DNA of 64,000 bases from Cephalopachus bancanus (taxonomy: Eukaryota; Chordata; Mammalia; Primates; Tarsiidae): NCBI GenBank assembly GCA_027257055.1, contig JAPVLO010000056.1, positions 3,596,001 through 3,660,000 on the forward strand. The letters are read 5' to 3'. The notes beneath the pieces were generated by a model. That model saw nothing but the letters and a program-made list of their open reading frames with translations. It had not been told where the DNA came from and ran no database searches. Below, one piece after another: positions 10,790-21,559 of this stretch (its first letter is position 1; each line of letters starts with the position of its first letter). A program made the translations under genes and the position numbers.

Positions 10790-11242
10790 TGACCTACTCT
10801 TGTATCACCCTCTTCCCGGTATAATCCTCACAACTTTTTGTGTCTCTTGCAAACTTCAACTATTTTGCATATCTAGGTCTCTGTCCTTACCATTCTGTTG
10901 ACCTAAAATTATTCTCCATGATCCTTCTTGTCATTAAGGTCTCAGGTCAAATGCAGTCCCCTCAGAGAGGCCTTCTCTACCCACCATGGCAAAGGAAGAC
11001 CCCAAACCCAGTCAACCTTTGGCCAACTCCCTGACAGTATTTTATTCACAACACTAATATTTACTCCCAAGAGACAGTCATATTGTTATATGTTTTTGGA
11101 TGCTCACTATCTGTCTCTCTTCATCAGGTTATTAGCCTCCTGAAATCAATGAACCCATCAGTCCTTGCACTGACATAGCTTCAGCAACAAAATAGTGCCT
11201 GACACATATTTGGCATTCCATTAAATGAATGCATGAATGAAG
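10790..11242 (+). repeat. L2 LINE, sense, with 3' end
   Basis: Contains ggtctcaggtcaaatgcagtcccctcagagaggccttc, a caggttattagcctcctgaa block and the L2 3' terminus agtgcctgacacatatttggcattcc with attaaatgaatgcatgaatga. Collinear with L2. Confidence 0.85.
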
Positions 11243-11384
11243 GTTTTCAAATGACCACAAATGATTTACTCTTAAGTCAAGTTGTGCACATTTCCATCAA
11301 GCCTCCCAGTTACTCCTTGATATTCTCTAAAAGGATGAAGTTCATGCTCTTCAGAAGGATATTGAAAATGCTCCATTATATAGT

Positions 11385-11552
11385 GAGTGATTATCAAACT
11401 TAGGCTGCATAAGAATCCCCTGGGTGTTGGGGTAGAATGTGGGTTTTAGCCCCAGAGGTTCCATTACAGTAGATTGGAGTGGTACCCTGCACTCTGCAGG
11501 AGATTCTGATGCAACCAACAGACCACTCTTGGAGAATGAAGTTCTATAATTT
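11385..11552 (+). mobile_element. MER5-type hAT DNA transposon fragment
   Basis: The agtgattatcaaacttaggctgcataagaatcccctgg start and the aggagattctgatgcaaccaacagaccactcttggagaa end match the MER5A/B order, including its terminal inverted repeat. Non-autonomous; no transposase. Confidence 0.8.
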
Positions 11553-11621
11553 AGTCTCTATACGCTTCACAGCTTACAGATCATCCTGCAGCAACTCTGA
11601 CCTGCCTCTGTTCCTCTCAAC

Positions 11622-11757
11622 TGGATAGATACATGCATGGATGGATGGGTGGATGGATGGATGGATGGATGGATGGATGGATGGATGGATGGATGGATGG
11701 GTGGATGGATGGGTGGATGGATGGGTGGATGGATGGGTGGATGGGTGGACAGATAGA
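11622..11757. repeat. (GGAT)n microsatellite with GGGT variants
   Basis: A tetranucleotide array of GGAT with interspersed GGGTGGAT copies at the 3' side. The complementary strand reads as a His-Pro-Ser-Ile repeat, an artefact of the array. Confidence 0.97.
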
Positions 11758-12114
11758 TGAACCATAACCTTTATAGGCCAACCAATCCCCACTCCCCACA
11801 AAAAAGGGGGGTAACAGATCATTATGCTCTTTCCAGGTAAAGACTGCAAGAGAAACTGAAGCTGAAGGGATATTTTGGATGTCTTTGCAGGGTAAAAATC
11901 AGAAGACTTGATGGCTTATAACAAAATAGATGTTTTTGCTTTTCTTCCCACAAAACACAAAAGGTGCTGAATTTGTATGGATGCTTTCAGAATTGGCTCC
12001 CAGAATTGGGATTCAACTCTAGACCAGAATTGAACTGAAATGTGATCTGGGTACTTATATTTTTGTAAGAGTCTTTCAGCAAGCACAAAACAATTAGAAT
12101 AAGCATCTTGGGTG

Positions 12115-12302
12115 TTTCAGATACCTTCTACACATTAATTCTCAAGATAATCCTGGGTGTTCTAGTTTGGATATTATTGTCTAAGGAATCTGGGGGGAGG
12201 TGAGAAAAGATAAGCAGTTTGTCCAAGTCACAGTGATGAGCTGGGATCTGAATTCAGGTCTGCTTGGCTCTAAAACCTATGCTCCTTCCATTCTATCCCT
12301 TC
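12115..12302 (-). repeat. MIR SINE, antisense
   Basis: Contains ttaattctcaagataatcctgggt, a cagtttgtccaagtcacagtgatgagc block and gggatctgaattcaggtctgc. Antisense MIR order. Confidence 0.8.
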
Positions 12303-12489
12303 TCAGACTAGAGGTGAGTGGGCAAGGGGCTAAGCAGAACCTGGAGCTGGAAGCAGACCAGCTCCCAGGGGAATGAGGAGTGATGAATTTTGTCGTCTGC
12401 AGAGTAGGGTGGCAAGAGGCCCAGGCGCAGCCTAGGGAACAAGGTCAGCAGACCTAGCATTGGTTAGGAAGACATGTCAGCAAGGAGAA

Positions 12490-12640
12490 GGATGCCATTC
12501 ACTCCCCTATCCATTTACTTATTTCATACACTCAGCCCTTCATTCAGTCATCTACACATAGTTATTTGCTTCTTCACCTCATCAAGCACTCCTGGAGTCC
12601 TACCAGAGGCCATGATAGGAACCTGACTTACCCATCAGGT
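12490..12640 (-). repeat. L2-like 3' end, antisense
   Basis: The cattcactc...catttacttatttcatacactcagcccttcattcagtc start and the catcaagcactcctggagtcctaccagaggcc run fit a decayed antisense L2 tail. Moderate confidence. Confidence 0.5.
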
Positions 12641-13035
12641 TTAATCTTTATAACTGCACTGGGAGATTAGAAGTATTATTCTCAGCCAGGCTCGGTGGCT
12701 CAGCCTGTAATCCCATGCTTTGGGAGGCGGAGGTGATTGGACTGCCTGAGCCCATGGGTTCGAGCCTCGCCTCAGCAACTTGGTGAGACCTCATTTCTAC
12801 AATAAATCAAAAAAACAGCCGGCATGGTAGCACATGCCTGTAATTCTGGCTACTCGGAAGGCTGAGGCAGAAGGATTGCCGGAGCCCAGCAGGTCGAGGC
12901 TGCAGTGGCCGGAAGCGGCCACTGCACTCCAGTCTGGGCAACAGAGTGAGACTCCAACTAAAAAAAAAAAAAAAAAAGAAAGAAGTATTATTCTCCCATT
13001 TTAGAGATAAAGAAATTCAGATGTATTCTGCCTTC
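12640..13035 (-). repeat. MIR SINE, antisense, split by an Alu
   Basis: MIR text runs up to gggagattagaagtattattctc at 12683, and resumes after the Alu with cccattttagagataaagaaattcag. The two sides join collinearly if one copy of the target-site duplication is ignored. Confidence 0.8.
12684..12980 (+). mobile_element. Alu, young lineage-specific type
   Basis: Dimeric Alu inserted in a MIR. A perfect 15-base duplication agaagtattattctc flanks it at 12669-12683 and 12981-12995. The right arm carries gaggctgcagtggccgg and the tail is A17 plus a short GAAA run. Confidence 0.97.
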
Positions 13036-13049
13036 CTAACTTGTAGGGA

Positions 13050-13215
13050 TCGTCTACTTAAATTTTTAATAAGCAATTACAGCATGCTTATTGTGTGATA
13101 GGCACATTTTAAACACTTTATGCACATTCCCCATAGTACCTAACGTAGAACCAAGTATTTGGTAGATATTTCATAAATATCTGTTGATATTTAAATGAAT
13201 GAATGTATGAACAGA
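13050..13215 (+). repeat. L2 3' end, sense
   Basis: The tacctaacgtagaaccaagtatttggtagatatttcataaat and gaatgaatgtatgaa text matches the L2 3' terminus with its (TGAA)n-like end. Confidence 0.6.
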
Positions 13216-13289
13216 AGTATGAAGTCAGCATTACAGAAAATGACTGCTAATATAATTCTGAGGGAGCATCACTCATTCTTCAGCCATTC

Positions 13290-13362
13290 AGTATGCATTT
13301 ATTATATATATTTAAAATATATATTAATTATACATATAATTATACACACACACATATATAGC
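13290..13362. repeat. AT-rich / (TA)n-(CA)n low-complexity patch
   Basis: Alternating TA and CA steps in a short AT-rich block; self-complementary segments such as aaatatatatt occur. No gene. Confidence 0.85.
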
Positions 13363-13468
13363 TAGTGAGATGACAGGGGAATAAAATAATCCATCTTCAC
13401 CTTCTGGGTGAGTTGGTCTCCAGGTCAGGAGAGGAACAGAGGAAAAGACTGACATAAAAAAGAAACAG

Positions 13469-13772
13469 AGGCTGGGTGTAGTAGCTCATGCCTATAATCC
13501 CAGTACATTGGGAGGCCGAGGCAAGAGGATTGCCTGAGCCCAGGGGTTCAAGACCAGCCTGGACAACTTGGCAAGACCTCATCTCTACAATAAATCAAGA
13601 AAAATTCACTGGGCATGGTGGCACATGCCTGTAGTTCCAGCTACATGGAAGGCTGAGGTGGAAGGATTGCCTGAGCCCAGCAGGTCAAGGCTGCAGTGGC
13701 TGTGAGCATACCACTGCCCTCCAGTCTGGGTGACAGAGTGAGACTCCAACTCAAAAAAAAAAAAAAAAGAAG
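13469..13772 (+). mobile_element. Alu, intermediate type
   Basis: Dimeric Alu with the linker cctcatctctacaataaatc, a right arm reading caaggctgcagtggctgtgagcataccactgcc and an A16 tail. Flanks share aaagaaaca(g/a)ag, a likely duplication. The right arm lacks the gggagcggcc block of the youngest copies. Confidence 0.93.
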
Positions 13773-14797
13773 GAAAGAAACAAAGATTTGGGCAGCCTGT
13801 GAAGAAGGGATTCATACACTCAAAAGAATAAAGCCATGACCGAGTAACATCACTTGTTAGGGGTCCAGCTTCTGGAACTGGGACAAGAGTGACGGTGCAG
13901 GACACCCTGAGCAGCTGAAGTGGACATTCCAGAATCCCTAGGGTCTAGGTTGACCCAGGCCAGGACTGAGCCTGAAGTTAAATTCTAGCTGTAGAAAGCA
14001 GAAAGTTTCTGGGACATAACGTAAGGTCAGGTAAGGCAGGTTTTGCTTCCTGAAGGTAAGAATCGCAGGTGTTTGGTGTCTGTGTGTGCTCATGCAGGAG
14101 GGTGAGGAGGCCAGGGGATGCTGGTAGGTGAGTGTGCTTATGTTTTAGACTGTCTCCATGGGTGCCTACGTTTGGGCTTGAATCCCCGGGCCAGTACCTG
14201 TATGTTGCCTGTGTTAGGGGAGAGAGTGCCAAGAAATGAGAAAGAAGAGAAAAAAAGCAAATAGAGCCAAATACTTAAATCAAATCTGCAGTGACCACAA
14301 TCTGTGCATCTTTCCAGAGCCGGCTTCTGTGCATGGCATTTTACATACAGAGAGAAAGTCTATCTCTCCGACTTCCTGAGAGACGCACATCCACACATTT
14401 TAAAAGCAGACTCTAACAACACCCGGTGCTTAAAAGTTTCCTTTTAGACTGTGGGTGATTTTTAAAAAGGGATTTAAGACAGACAGGGTTATACACACTC
14501 TCCAAATGTTGTGGGTTTTTTTAAGGAGTAAAATCCCCCACAATCCTGGCCAATCTCTCTCTCGCTCTGTTTCAATTTAAAATATCTACATATTATTCTT
14601 AAGAACATAAGACATAGTGATAGGAGCACTAGAATAGAGAGATGGACGCTGAACCCATGGCTCCGTTTCCCAAAGCTCCTCCTCTGCCCAATCTGGGTTT
14701 CTGTCTCTATTCCTTCTCAACTCCTCATACAATACTCTCCCACTGGAAGCAATTGACGCACTCTCTCTGGTTGTAGGTCACCCCTCAGAGCACATCT
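13773..14797. other. Unassigned non-coding DNA
   Basis: No recognised repeat, exon or RNA gene. Short overlapping frames on the minus strand (13978-14232) have no family resemblance. The stretch has a few GT-rich and CT-rich words but no tandem array. Confidence 0.5.
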
Positions 14798-14963
14798 AGG
14801 AAGGAAGGAAGGGAAGAAGGAAGGAAGGAGGGAGGGGAGGGGAAGGGAGGGAAGGGGAGGGGAGGGGAAGGAAGGGAAGGGGAGGGGAGGGGAAGGAAGG
14901 GAAGGGGAGGGGAGGGGAGGAGAAGGGAAAGGAGGGGAGGGGAGGGGAAGGGAGGGAAGGAAA
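14798..14963. repeat. 166-base pure homopurine tract, GGAA/GGGGA
   Basis: Every base from 14798 to 14963 is G or A. The first part is (GGAA)n, then GGGA/GGGGA units with a longer repeated block around 14850-14930. The complementary strand is pure pyrimidine and reads as Pro/Ser/Leu-rich open frames. Mirror-symmetric homopurine DNA can form triplex, and the G runs could form quadruplex; that is inference. Confidence 0.98.
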
Positions 14964-15189
14964 CACTTCTCACATGTAGCAAGGCAGGCATTTATGGAGT
15001 AAAGCAAGAAGAGTTGTCCACATCTCTTCTAGTTGAGCATGATCTTTGACCAGCACACATCTGGCTGTGTATCGTTCCCAGTTAATACCTGGCAAAGGCT
15101 TCTCTGTCCTGAATGTCTGGAACGGTCTGGGAATGCCCAACCCCTACTCCCACCAACCTCTAGGGTTCCTCTTTCAGGTGACTGGCTGA

Positions 15190-15612
15190 CCACCTTCCAG
15201 TTTTCAAAAGCATCAGGCACTTTCCAGCCTTGGCACCTTCTGCACACACCTTCCTTACTCAGTTCCTACTTATCCTTCAGGGCTAAGTAGAGTGTCCCAC
15301 TGAGAAATTCTTCCCTGGCCTCCCTACACGCACGCCTATGTACACACACACACACCTGCACTCACACACCCAGAGACAGATCCACCTTTTACAGATGCTC
15401 ATTTACCCTGTACTGTATTTTCATACAAGACAACTGTAATTGATTAGCTGTGCAATTTCGCTTTCAACAGCTGGCTTTCCCTACTGAAGAAAGCTCCCTG
15501 AGGGCCAAGGCCATGCCTGTCTTATTCAGTGCCTACCCAGTATTTGTAATAGATTTTTATTTAGCAGCAGTAAGTGCAGGAAATATTTGCTGAATGAAGG
15601 GATAAATGATCC
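15190..15612 (+). repeat. L2 LINE, sense, with 3' end
   Basis: Contains cttatccttcagggctaagt, gagaaattcttccctggcctccc, aagctccctgagggccaaggccatgcctgtctt and the terminal aaatatttgctgaatgaaggg. A short CA-rich patch interrupts it at about 15338-15372. Confidence 0.88.
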
Positions 15613-15705
15613 TCAGTTTCCTCATCTCTAGAGTTGAGATAATAATAAAAACCCCGTGAGAATTAAGCAGGATAACAGAATTGACACTGCCTGAACTATA
15701 ACAAG
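15609..15705 (+). repeat. MIR SINE fragment, sense
   Basis: cctcagtttcctcatctctagagttgagataataataa followed by gtgagaattaagcaggataac matches the MIR 3' half. Confidence 0.7.
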
Positions 15706-15877
15706 GTGTTTTTTTGTTTTTTGATTATTCGTTCCCTAATAATAGGAGTTCAAAAATGAAATCAGCTGCCTCCTGGGGTGGTAAGCTTTCTATCATTGGG
15801 GCGGGGGGACTTCTGGTAGAAGATGGGTAAAAATTTTGCAGGGATATGGTAGATGCATGGTCAGTGAGTCTAGGGGG

Positions 15878-16018
15878 GTGATTCTCAATCTTGGTTGCAC
15901 ATTAGAATAGACTGAAGATTGAAAAAAAAACGGATGGCCTTAGAGATTCTGATTTAATTGGTCTGGGGTGGGATCCATATACCCCAGTTGCTGTGAAGGC
16001 ACCCTAGGTGATTCTAAA
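15878..16018 (+). mobile_element. MER5-type hAT DNA transposon fragment
   Basis: tgattctcaatcttggttgcacattagaat, then agattctgatttaattggtctggggtggg, then ggcaccctaggtgattcta: the MER5A order with the A-rich centre expanded. Confidence 0.82.
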
Positions 16019-16022
16019 GGGA

Positions 16023-16074
16023 GGTAAAAAGAAGAAAAAGGAGAAGGAGGAGGAGGAGGAGGAAGGGAGGGAGA
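16023..16074. repeat. (GGA)n purine-rich microsatellite
   Basis: A G/A-only block of GAA, GGA and GGGA units directly after the MER5 fragment. Confidence 0.9.
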
Positions 16075-16149
16075 GCCCTTCAACACAGTACAATTTTTTT
16101 TTAAGAATTTTAAATAAAAAGCTACAGATGTGTGACTATAGAGCCAGCC

Positions 16150-16345
16150 ATGTGACAACTTAAAGGGCAATGGCTTTGGAGTCTCAGATACTCTCTACTA
16201 CAGAACTTCAGGCCTTTCCAGCTATGGGATTTAGGGCCAGTCACTTTGTCCCACTGATCCTATTTTCCCAATTTAAAATGGAGATAAGGTTATCCTTCTC
16301 ATTATAAAAAGGGGTGCAGCAAGTACTAGCACACGGTACATTCTT
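16150..16345 (+). repeat. MIR SINE, sense
   Basis: ggctttggagtctcagatactc, ccagctatgggatttagggccagtcacttt, and ttcccaatttaaaatggagataaggttatcc give the sense MIR order. Confidence 0.8.
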
Positions 16346-16487
16346 TTTGGTAAGAGTTTGTACTGTCTCGCTCTCTCTATGTGTGCATGTGTATGATCGA
16401 TGAGAACACATTTTGCAAACTAAGTACAGTTATAAGGTATTATCATTGTGATCATTGGCCAGCCAAGGTAGAAAGCTGTGGAACTGG

Positions 16488-16794
16488 GCCAGGATCAGTG
16501 GCTCAGCCTGTAACCCCAGTACTTTGGGAGGCTGAGGCAAATGGATTGCCTGAGCCCATGGATTTGAGACCAGCCCGGGTAACTTGGCGAGACCTCATCT
16601 CCACAACAAATAAAAAATTATCCAGGTGTGGAAGCAAGTGCCTGCAATTGTGGCTACCTGGAAGGCTGAGGTGGAAGGATCTCCAGATTCTAGCAGGTTG
16701 ACACTGGGGTATCCGTGAGTGTGCCACTTCACGCCAGCCTGGGTGACAGAGTGAAACTCCAACTCCACAAAAAAAAAGAAAAGAAAAAAGAAAA
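16488..16794 (+). mobile_element. Alu, older lineage-specific type (gacactggggt)
   Basis: Dimeric Alu flanked by a perfect 13-base duplication gaaagctgtggaa at 16471-16483 and 16795-16807. The right arm reads ggttgacactggggtatccgtgagtgtgcc instead of the gaggctgcagtggccggg of the youngest group, and it has fewer CpGs. Confidence 0.95.
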
Positions 16795-16879
16795 GAAAGC
16801 TGTGGAAGTGAGTTTTTTTCTTTTTCTTTTTAAACCCAGAGATACTCTTAAAGGACTGTGGTTTTCTTTTCTGTCATAG

Positions 16880-16960
16880 TACTGGTATACACACCCACAC
16901 ATATCAATGTATACACACACACGTACAAACACATATTTCTTTCTCTCTCTTTTTTTTTCA
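16880..16960. repeat. Degenerate (CA)n and CT/T-rich patch
   Basis: Interrupted CA dinucleotide runs followed by a CT/T run at 16937-16960. Confidence 0.8.
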
Positions 16961-17329
16961 AGTCCCTACTGAACTACAGCATGCCTGAAAAAAATATGAG
17001 AATTGATTGTGTTGTGCTTCTTTCCTCTGGGGTGGTGGGGTCATATATATATTGCTAGAAATGATCTACCCACTCGTTGCTCACAGGGTCCTTGTAGAAC
17101 TGAACACCTGACTCTAAACAATGGGGGAAAGATTCAAAGGACTGCACTGAAAGAATGGAATTGTAAGCAGATTCTTGGTCCCAGCTTATAAAATGACGCC
17201 AGCTCCTGAGCATGTCTTGTCTGAAAGATCAGTCACTGACACATCCTTGTAAGCAAACCATGTCGTATTTCACTATACTGACACAGCCTGCAGGCAAGAG
17301 ACATCCCACACACAGTGACCAGAGAGCCT

Positions 17330-17520
17330 ACACTTCAAGTGAGTGTCAGCTGCACCCTCACTGATGCTGTGACCACCAGGAAGTCCCTTATCGTCTCTGG
17401 AACCCCACACTTTATCTGTGAAATGGGAGCAATGCTACTTGCTCTAGTGACTTCAGAGTTCATGGGCATAGTGTGTGGGCAGGTGCTCTGTACCCCTGGA
17501 GAGCTGTGCAAAGTGGATTC
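17330..17520 (+). repeat. MIR SINE, sense
   Basis: gatgctgtgaccaccaggaagtcccttatcgtctctggaacc and cactttatctgtgaaatgggagcaatgctac give the central and 3' MIR blocks. An open frame crosses it (17315-17662) but is explained by chance. Confidence 0.78.
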
Positions 17521-18030
17521 CCTGAGTGGCATCACCAGGTCTGTGCCAAGGATGGCCAGAACTGCTAACAGGGACGCCACCTCCCAGGTTCTTATGGAAC
17601 CTTCAGTTCTAACAGGACTCTCACAAACCTGGCTTGCTCATGAAAATGTCCCTGTTCTATAGGTTTGGCAGTTTCCCTGGTTTTATAATTCAAACATTTA
17701 AATGTTCCTAAGTTTTAAAACTGCTCAGCTGATGAAATTCTGGCTGGATACACAGAAAGAGTGATAGAAATGAAAAAGCCGGATTTGCAGACCAAGTGTT
17801 TGATCCATTGAAATATGCTTTAGGCACAGGGCCAGACGAGTGGGCTAAAATGGTGATGGCAAGAGTTAGAGGGATGTGGGTTTAGCATCTAGCAGGCTTT
17901 TCTTTCTTTCTTTCTTTCTTTTCAGCTTTTTATTTTTGAGTCTTTTTATTCTGTATCCCATAAACAACATACATTTCATGAATTTTAGAAATTTTAGAAA
18001 TATATTGGTCTAAGTGACTATTATGCCAGT
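17521..18030. other. Unassigned non-coding DNA with short (TTTC)n
   Basis: A TTTC array of about six units is at 17898-17924. Nothing else recognised. Confidence 0.55.
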
Positions 18031-18036
18031 ACTATT

Positions 18037-18208
18037 TGTTTGTTTGTTTGTTTGTTTCTAGAGACGGGACTTGCTCTATCATCCAGGCTGAAATGCAGTG
18101 CTGTGACCATAGCTTACTGCAGCCTCAAACTCCTAGGCTCAAGCAATCCTCCCTCATCAGCTTTACAAATAGCTGCGAATACAGGTATGAACAACCTCTC
18201 TTGGGTAA
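18037..18208 (-). mobile_element. Old Alu fragment, antisense
   Basis: Begins with (TTTG)n, the complement of a CAAA tail, then agagacgggacttgctctatcatccaggctg and ctcaaactcctaggctcaagcaatcc. Only about 170 bases, stopping where another antisense Alu begins; a monomer-length remnant of an older Alu. Confidence 0.8.
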
Positions 18209-18468
18209 TTTTTTTTTTTTGAGTCTCACTCTGTTGCCCAGGATGGAGTGCAGTAGCATATTCATGAGCAGCCAGCATTGACAGGCTTCCAAGTAACCAG
18301 AACTACAGGTGCACGCTACCACACTGGGCTAATTTTTTATTTATTGTAGAGACAAGGTCTCGCCAAGTTGCCCAGGCTGGCCTTGAACCCGTGGGCTCGG
18401 GCAATCCATTCACCTCGGCCTCCCAAAGTGCGGGGTGCTGGGATTAGAAACTGAATCACTGAGCCTGG
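18209..18468 (-). mobile_element. Alu, lineage-specific type, antisense
   Basis: Starts with T12 then gagtctcactctgttgcccaggatgg; linker seen as tttattgtagagacaaggtctcgcc; ends at ctgagcctggg. It abuts the older Alu fragment and apparently inserted at or near its end. Slightly shortened in the right arm. Confidence 0.9.
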
Positions 18469-18849
18469 GTTTTTTTGTTTGTTAGTTAGAAACTGCAGAA
18501 CTTAATTTTAGGAAAGAGGTGGTTATTGGCTTTCTAGAAATGCATATTGCCAATGCCCACTACAGATTCTGATATACCTTGGGCAAGAAGGCTGTGTGGA
18601 ATGGTCTGCGTATATGTATACATACATTTTAGGGGAGAAAAAAATCCCTGGAGAATTGTTATATATGTCTCTCTTCCCATCCCACCATGGTTAAGAACTT
18701 GTGCTTAAAATTTTGTCTTACAGATAAACACTCATTGCACCAAGCAAGAGCTTGTCCAACCTCCAGTTCACCTCCTGGGAACCCAACAATCTATTCCTTT
18801 CTGAAGAACTGACTTTCCATATCATCTATACCTATTAGTTAAGATGATA

Positions 18850-19082
18850 ATAATAGCAAGCACATTCCTTCTAGAAGTGCAAGACCTTAAAATTTGCAAA
18901 GCTCCTTGACATTTAACTATCTTATTTGATCTACCAATCTTACCCCCGCTTGACAGAGAAGGAACCCAAGGCTCAGAGAAGTGGTGTAACCTGCCTAAGT
19001 TCACACAGATAAGAAGGAGTAGAGCTCTGAATGTAATGCAGGTTTTCCAGATCTGTACCCAGAGTTCTCTCTCCATTGAACA
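18850..19082 (-). repeat. MIR SINE, antisense
   Basis: caaagctccttgacatttaactatcttatttgatc, cttgacagagaaggaacccaaggctcagagaagtg, and gttcacacagataagaaggagtagagc give the antisense order. Confidence 0.82.
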
Positions 19083-19124
19083 GAATGACTATTCACATTA
19101 TTATTCAGCCTCTCCATCTCTTTT

Positions 19125-19285
19125 AAATAATATTAGTTATCATGTGATAAAATTCAGGCTAAGCATTTTACATACAATATACCATATTTTCCCAAATAGG
19201 TCTTCAGAGTAGGTATTATTGCCCCATTTTAAAGCTAGGGACAATGAGGCTCAGCAGTGAAGAGACCACCCTAAGGATATATCCA
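19125..19285 (-). repeat. MIR SINE, antisense
   Basis: aagcattttacatacaatatacc, gagtaggtattattgccccattttaaagctagggacaatgaggctcag. Confidence 0.8.
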
Positions 19286-20395
19286 GCTCAGGCATCCTCT
19301 CCTTCTCCTCCCAGGTACCTGCTCTGAGTTCCATGGCTGGGCCAATGGCCTACTTTGAGACCCTCGTTGCACTTTTTTACATCTGTAGATAACACTCGTT
19401 CATACATGTCTCCTAGCCGCAAGACTTGTTCTCGCCAAATGTGGGCCAAGGCCCCCTCAGCACCAATCCCAGGGCTGGCACATACTGCACGGTTGGATAA
19501 ATGTCATGGAGTACAGGGATTAAGCACAGAACTGGGATTTCTCTGACCCCTAAATATCTTGATTCTGTCAAAAATAACTCACAAACAGCCCAGGCATTCA
19601 CACAGGTTATGTTCAGAGAAAATTCTCCTGTCCCTCAAGTGACTCTAGCCATTTCTCCCAGCCAGAACCAAAGGTGTAATTGGTTTTCCAAGGAAGGAAC
19701 ACCAGTCTTGTCCCCAAGATGCCTGGGTGAGATAAGAGCTAGCTAACAAAGCAGCAAATTCTTCTTCCAGTCTCTGCTTAAGAAAACTGAAGTTCCAATT
19801 ACAAATTTCCTGAGAAAATTGCTTCTTGAGTGCACAAAGTTGATTTTCAAGGCATGGCTACTTTCTTGGTTTGCTTGCTTATTAGATACAGGAATTGAGA
19901 ATGAAGGAGTATTTAAAAGCTTCTATTCAGAACAATGAATCTGAAGAAATGCTCTTTATTGGTCTGTAGGAAGATGTGGGAGTGGGGGAGGTAGAACAAG
20001 ATCTGATAAAGGAGATTAAATGGCCGTATACATCTGACAGCAAAGAACATTCCCCATGGGAACCCCAAATCCTGCTGGCGCTAATAAAGTGCACGATATT
20101 ACTCCAGTAATACAGTGTACAATATAAGGTGTCCAGAAGCCAGGGCCAGAGCCACGACCTACATCTTCCACAAACCAATTTTCTGCTGGGTTGGATGTGT
20201 AAAAAAAGAATCCGCATACAGATTTTTTTTTCTTTGAAAGACACATTACGTCCCTGGCTTTTTACCTTGACCTGTCTGCTCCTCCCACTGCCTGCGTTCT
20301 CAAAGTGGGAATTACTTCTAATTCACTCACAGGAGAAGCCACTGCCTCACTCAACTGCGAGCTATTAGAGGACAATTGGGCTTCTTGTTGGATTT
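19286..20395. other. Unassigned non-coding DNA
   Basis: About 1.1 kb with no recognised repeat. Several short frames overlap on both strands (19355-20368) with no family resemblance and no consistent strand. Its lack of visible repeats makes it one of the more unique-looking stretches of the left half. Confidence 0.5.
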
Positions 20396-20399
20396 CCAG

Positions 20400-20640
20400 T
20401 GGCAGTGGGATATGAGGCACCTAGCCTGGAATTTGCAATCAGACAAACCAGGTTCAAATCCTCATTCTTCCATTATAAGATGTGCATCCTTGAGAAAGCT
20501 TCCCTTTGGTTCTCTAAGCCCAGGTTTCAAACCTGCCGCACAAGAGTGACTAAAGGTAATTCATTTTAAGTGTCTAGCACAGGGGTTTACAACACAGCAG
20601 GTGTTTGATAAGCAGTAATAAGCAGCAGTAGTAGCAGCCT
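20400..20640 (+). repeat. MIR SINE, sense
   Basis: cctggaatttgcaatcagacaaaccaggttcaaatcctcattc, tgcatccttgagaaagcttccc, and the tail taagtgtctagcac...cagcaggtgtttgataagcag. Confidence 0.82.
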
Positions 20641-20754
20641 CGATCAGTAAAGCTTAAAGTCAACCTCATTTAAGGAACAGTGCTCTTTTGGCCAGAAGTT
20701 TAGGGGGTGGAAGCAATGACGCATCATAAAATGAACAATGCTTTCTTTCTCCAT

Positions 20755-21115
20755 TACCAGTTACTGAGCATCTTCTGAGCTGCTACTGGTTTATAAGCAC
20801 TGAGAAAAGATAGACAACAAACAATCTCTCCTAAGACCTTGAAAGACCAATGCGCACACTGAGAAATGTCCTAGCACACGTTCTGAGTCACAGTGTTCCC
20901 AACAATTTAACACCAGTTATCCCACGTGACGCTCATAGGAACCCCAGAAAGCAGGTAAGACATGAACTGCTGATTCCCATTTAGTAGATTTTAAGCAACT
21001 GTGACTCAGAGAGATGATGTGTATGACTTGGATAAATCCACACACGAGCTAAAGACAGGATTTGACCTAACTGCTCACTTCCAGCTCTTGATTGCATTCG
21101 GCCTGTACCATCCTG
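20755..21115 (-). repeat. MIR SINE sequence, antisense, possibly two copies
   Basis: 20755-20820 has a gttactgagcatcttctgagctgctactgg start. 20880-21115 has ttatcccacgtgacgctcataggaacccc, tcccatttagtagattttaagcaactgtgactcag and aaagacaggatttgacc. The region between is not clearly MIR. Confidence 0.7.
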
Positions 21116-21264
21116 GGTTACTTCCGGATCTGCCAGCAGCTGGAACACTAGCTCTGGCCATCTCGAAGTCATGGCATCTCCACCGACCACAATTATTCTG
21201 CTAAGAAAATGTTGGGGATCGCCTCAGATCCAGATCAATGCAGTGCATAAGAGAGACCATACAA

Positions 21265-21460
21265 ATACTGCCTGGCTGATTTTAATAAGTAATAACAACA
21301 GATATGTAATATTCTTCATAACATGCTTTTCATTTCGAAGAGCACTTTCATATATTATGGCACCTGTTTGTTTGTTTCTTTCAGCTCTTAAAGGCAGATG
21401 CTATTATCCTATTTCTTGGATGATTTTTTAAAAAAAACCCAAGGTGGGTGTGTAGGAATC
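21265..21460 (-). repeat. MIR-like SINE, antisense
   Basis: ttcatttcgaagagcactttcatatattatggc, ggcagatgctattatcctatttcttgg and aaacccaaggtg resemble the antisense MIR; diverged. Confidence 0.55.
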
Positions 21461-21559
21461 TAGGTCTTGGGTTCTTCTTGCAATTTTGTAGTCATCTGAC
21501 TCAGGCGTGGTGTAAGGTAATCTACAGAGAGGCCACAGTTCTCTCATCAGAGCAGTTAA

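Noticed and set aside
11574..11849. His-Pro-Ser-Ile repeat protein on the minus strand
   Set aside because: It is the direct translation of the GGAT microsatellite; a four-base repeat gives the same pattern in all frames.
14717..15007. Pro/Ser/Leu-rich open frames on the minus strand
   Set aside because: They are translations of the homopurine tract's complement.
17315..17662. 115-codon open frame as a gene
   Set aside because: It runs across a MIR and unique sequence with no family match.
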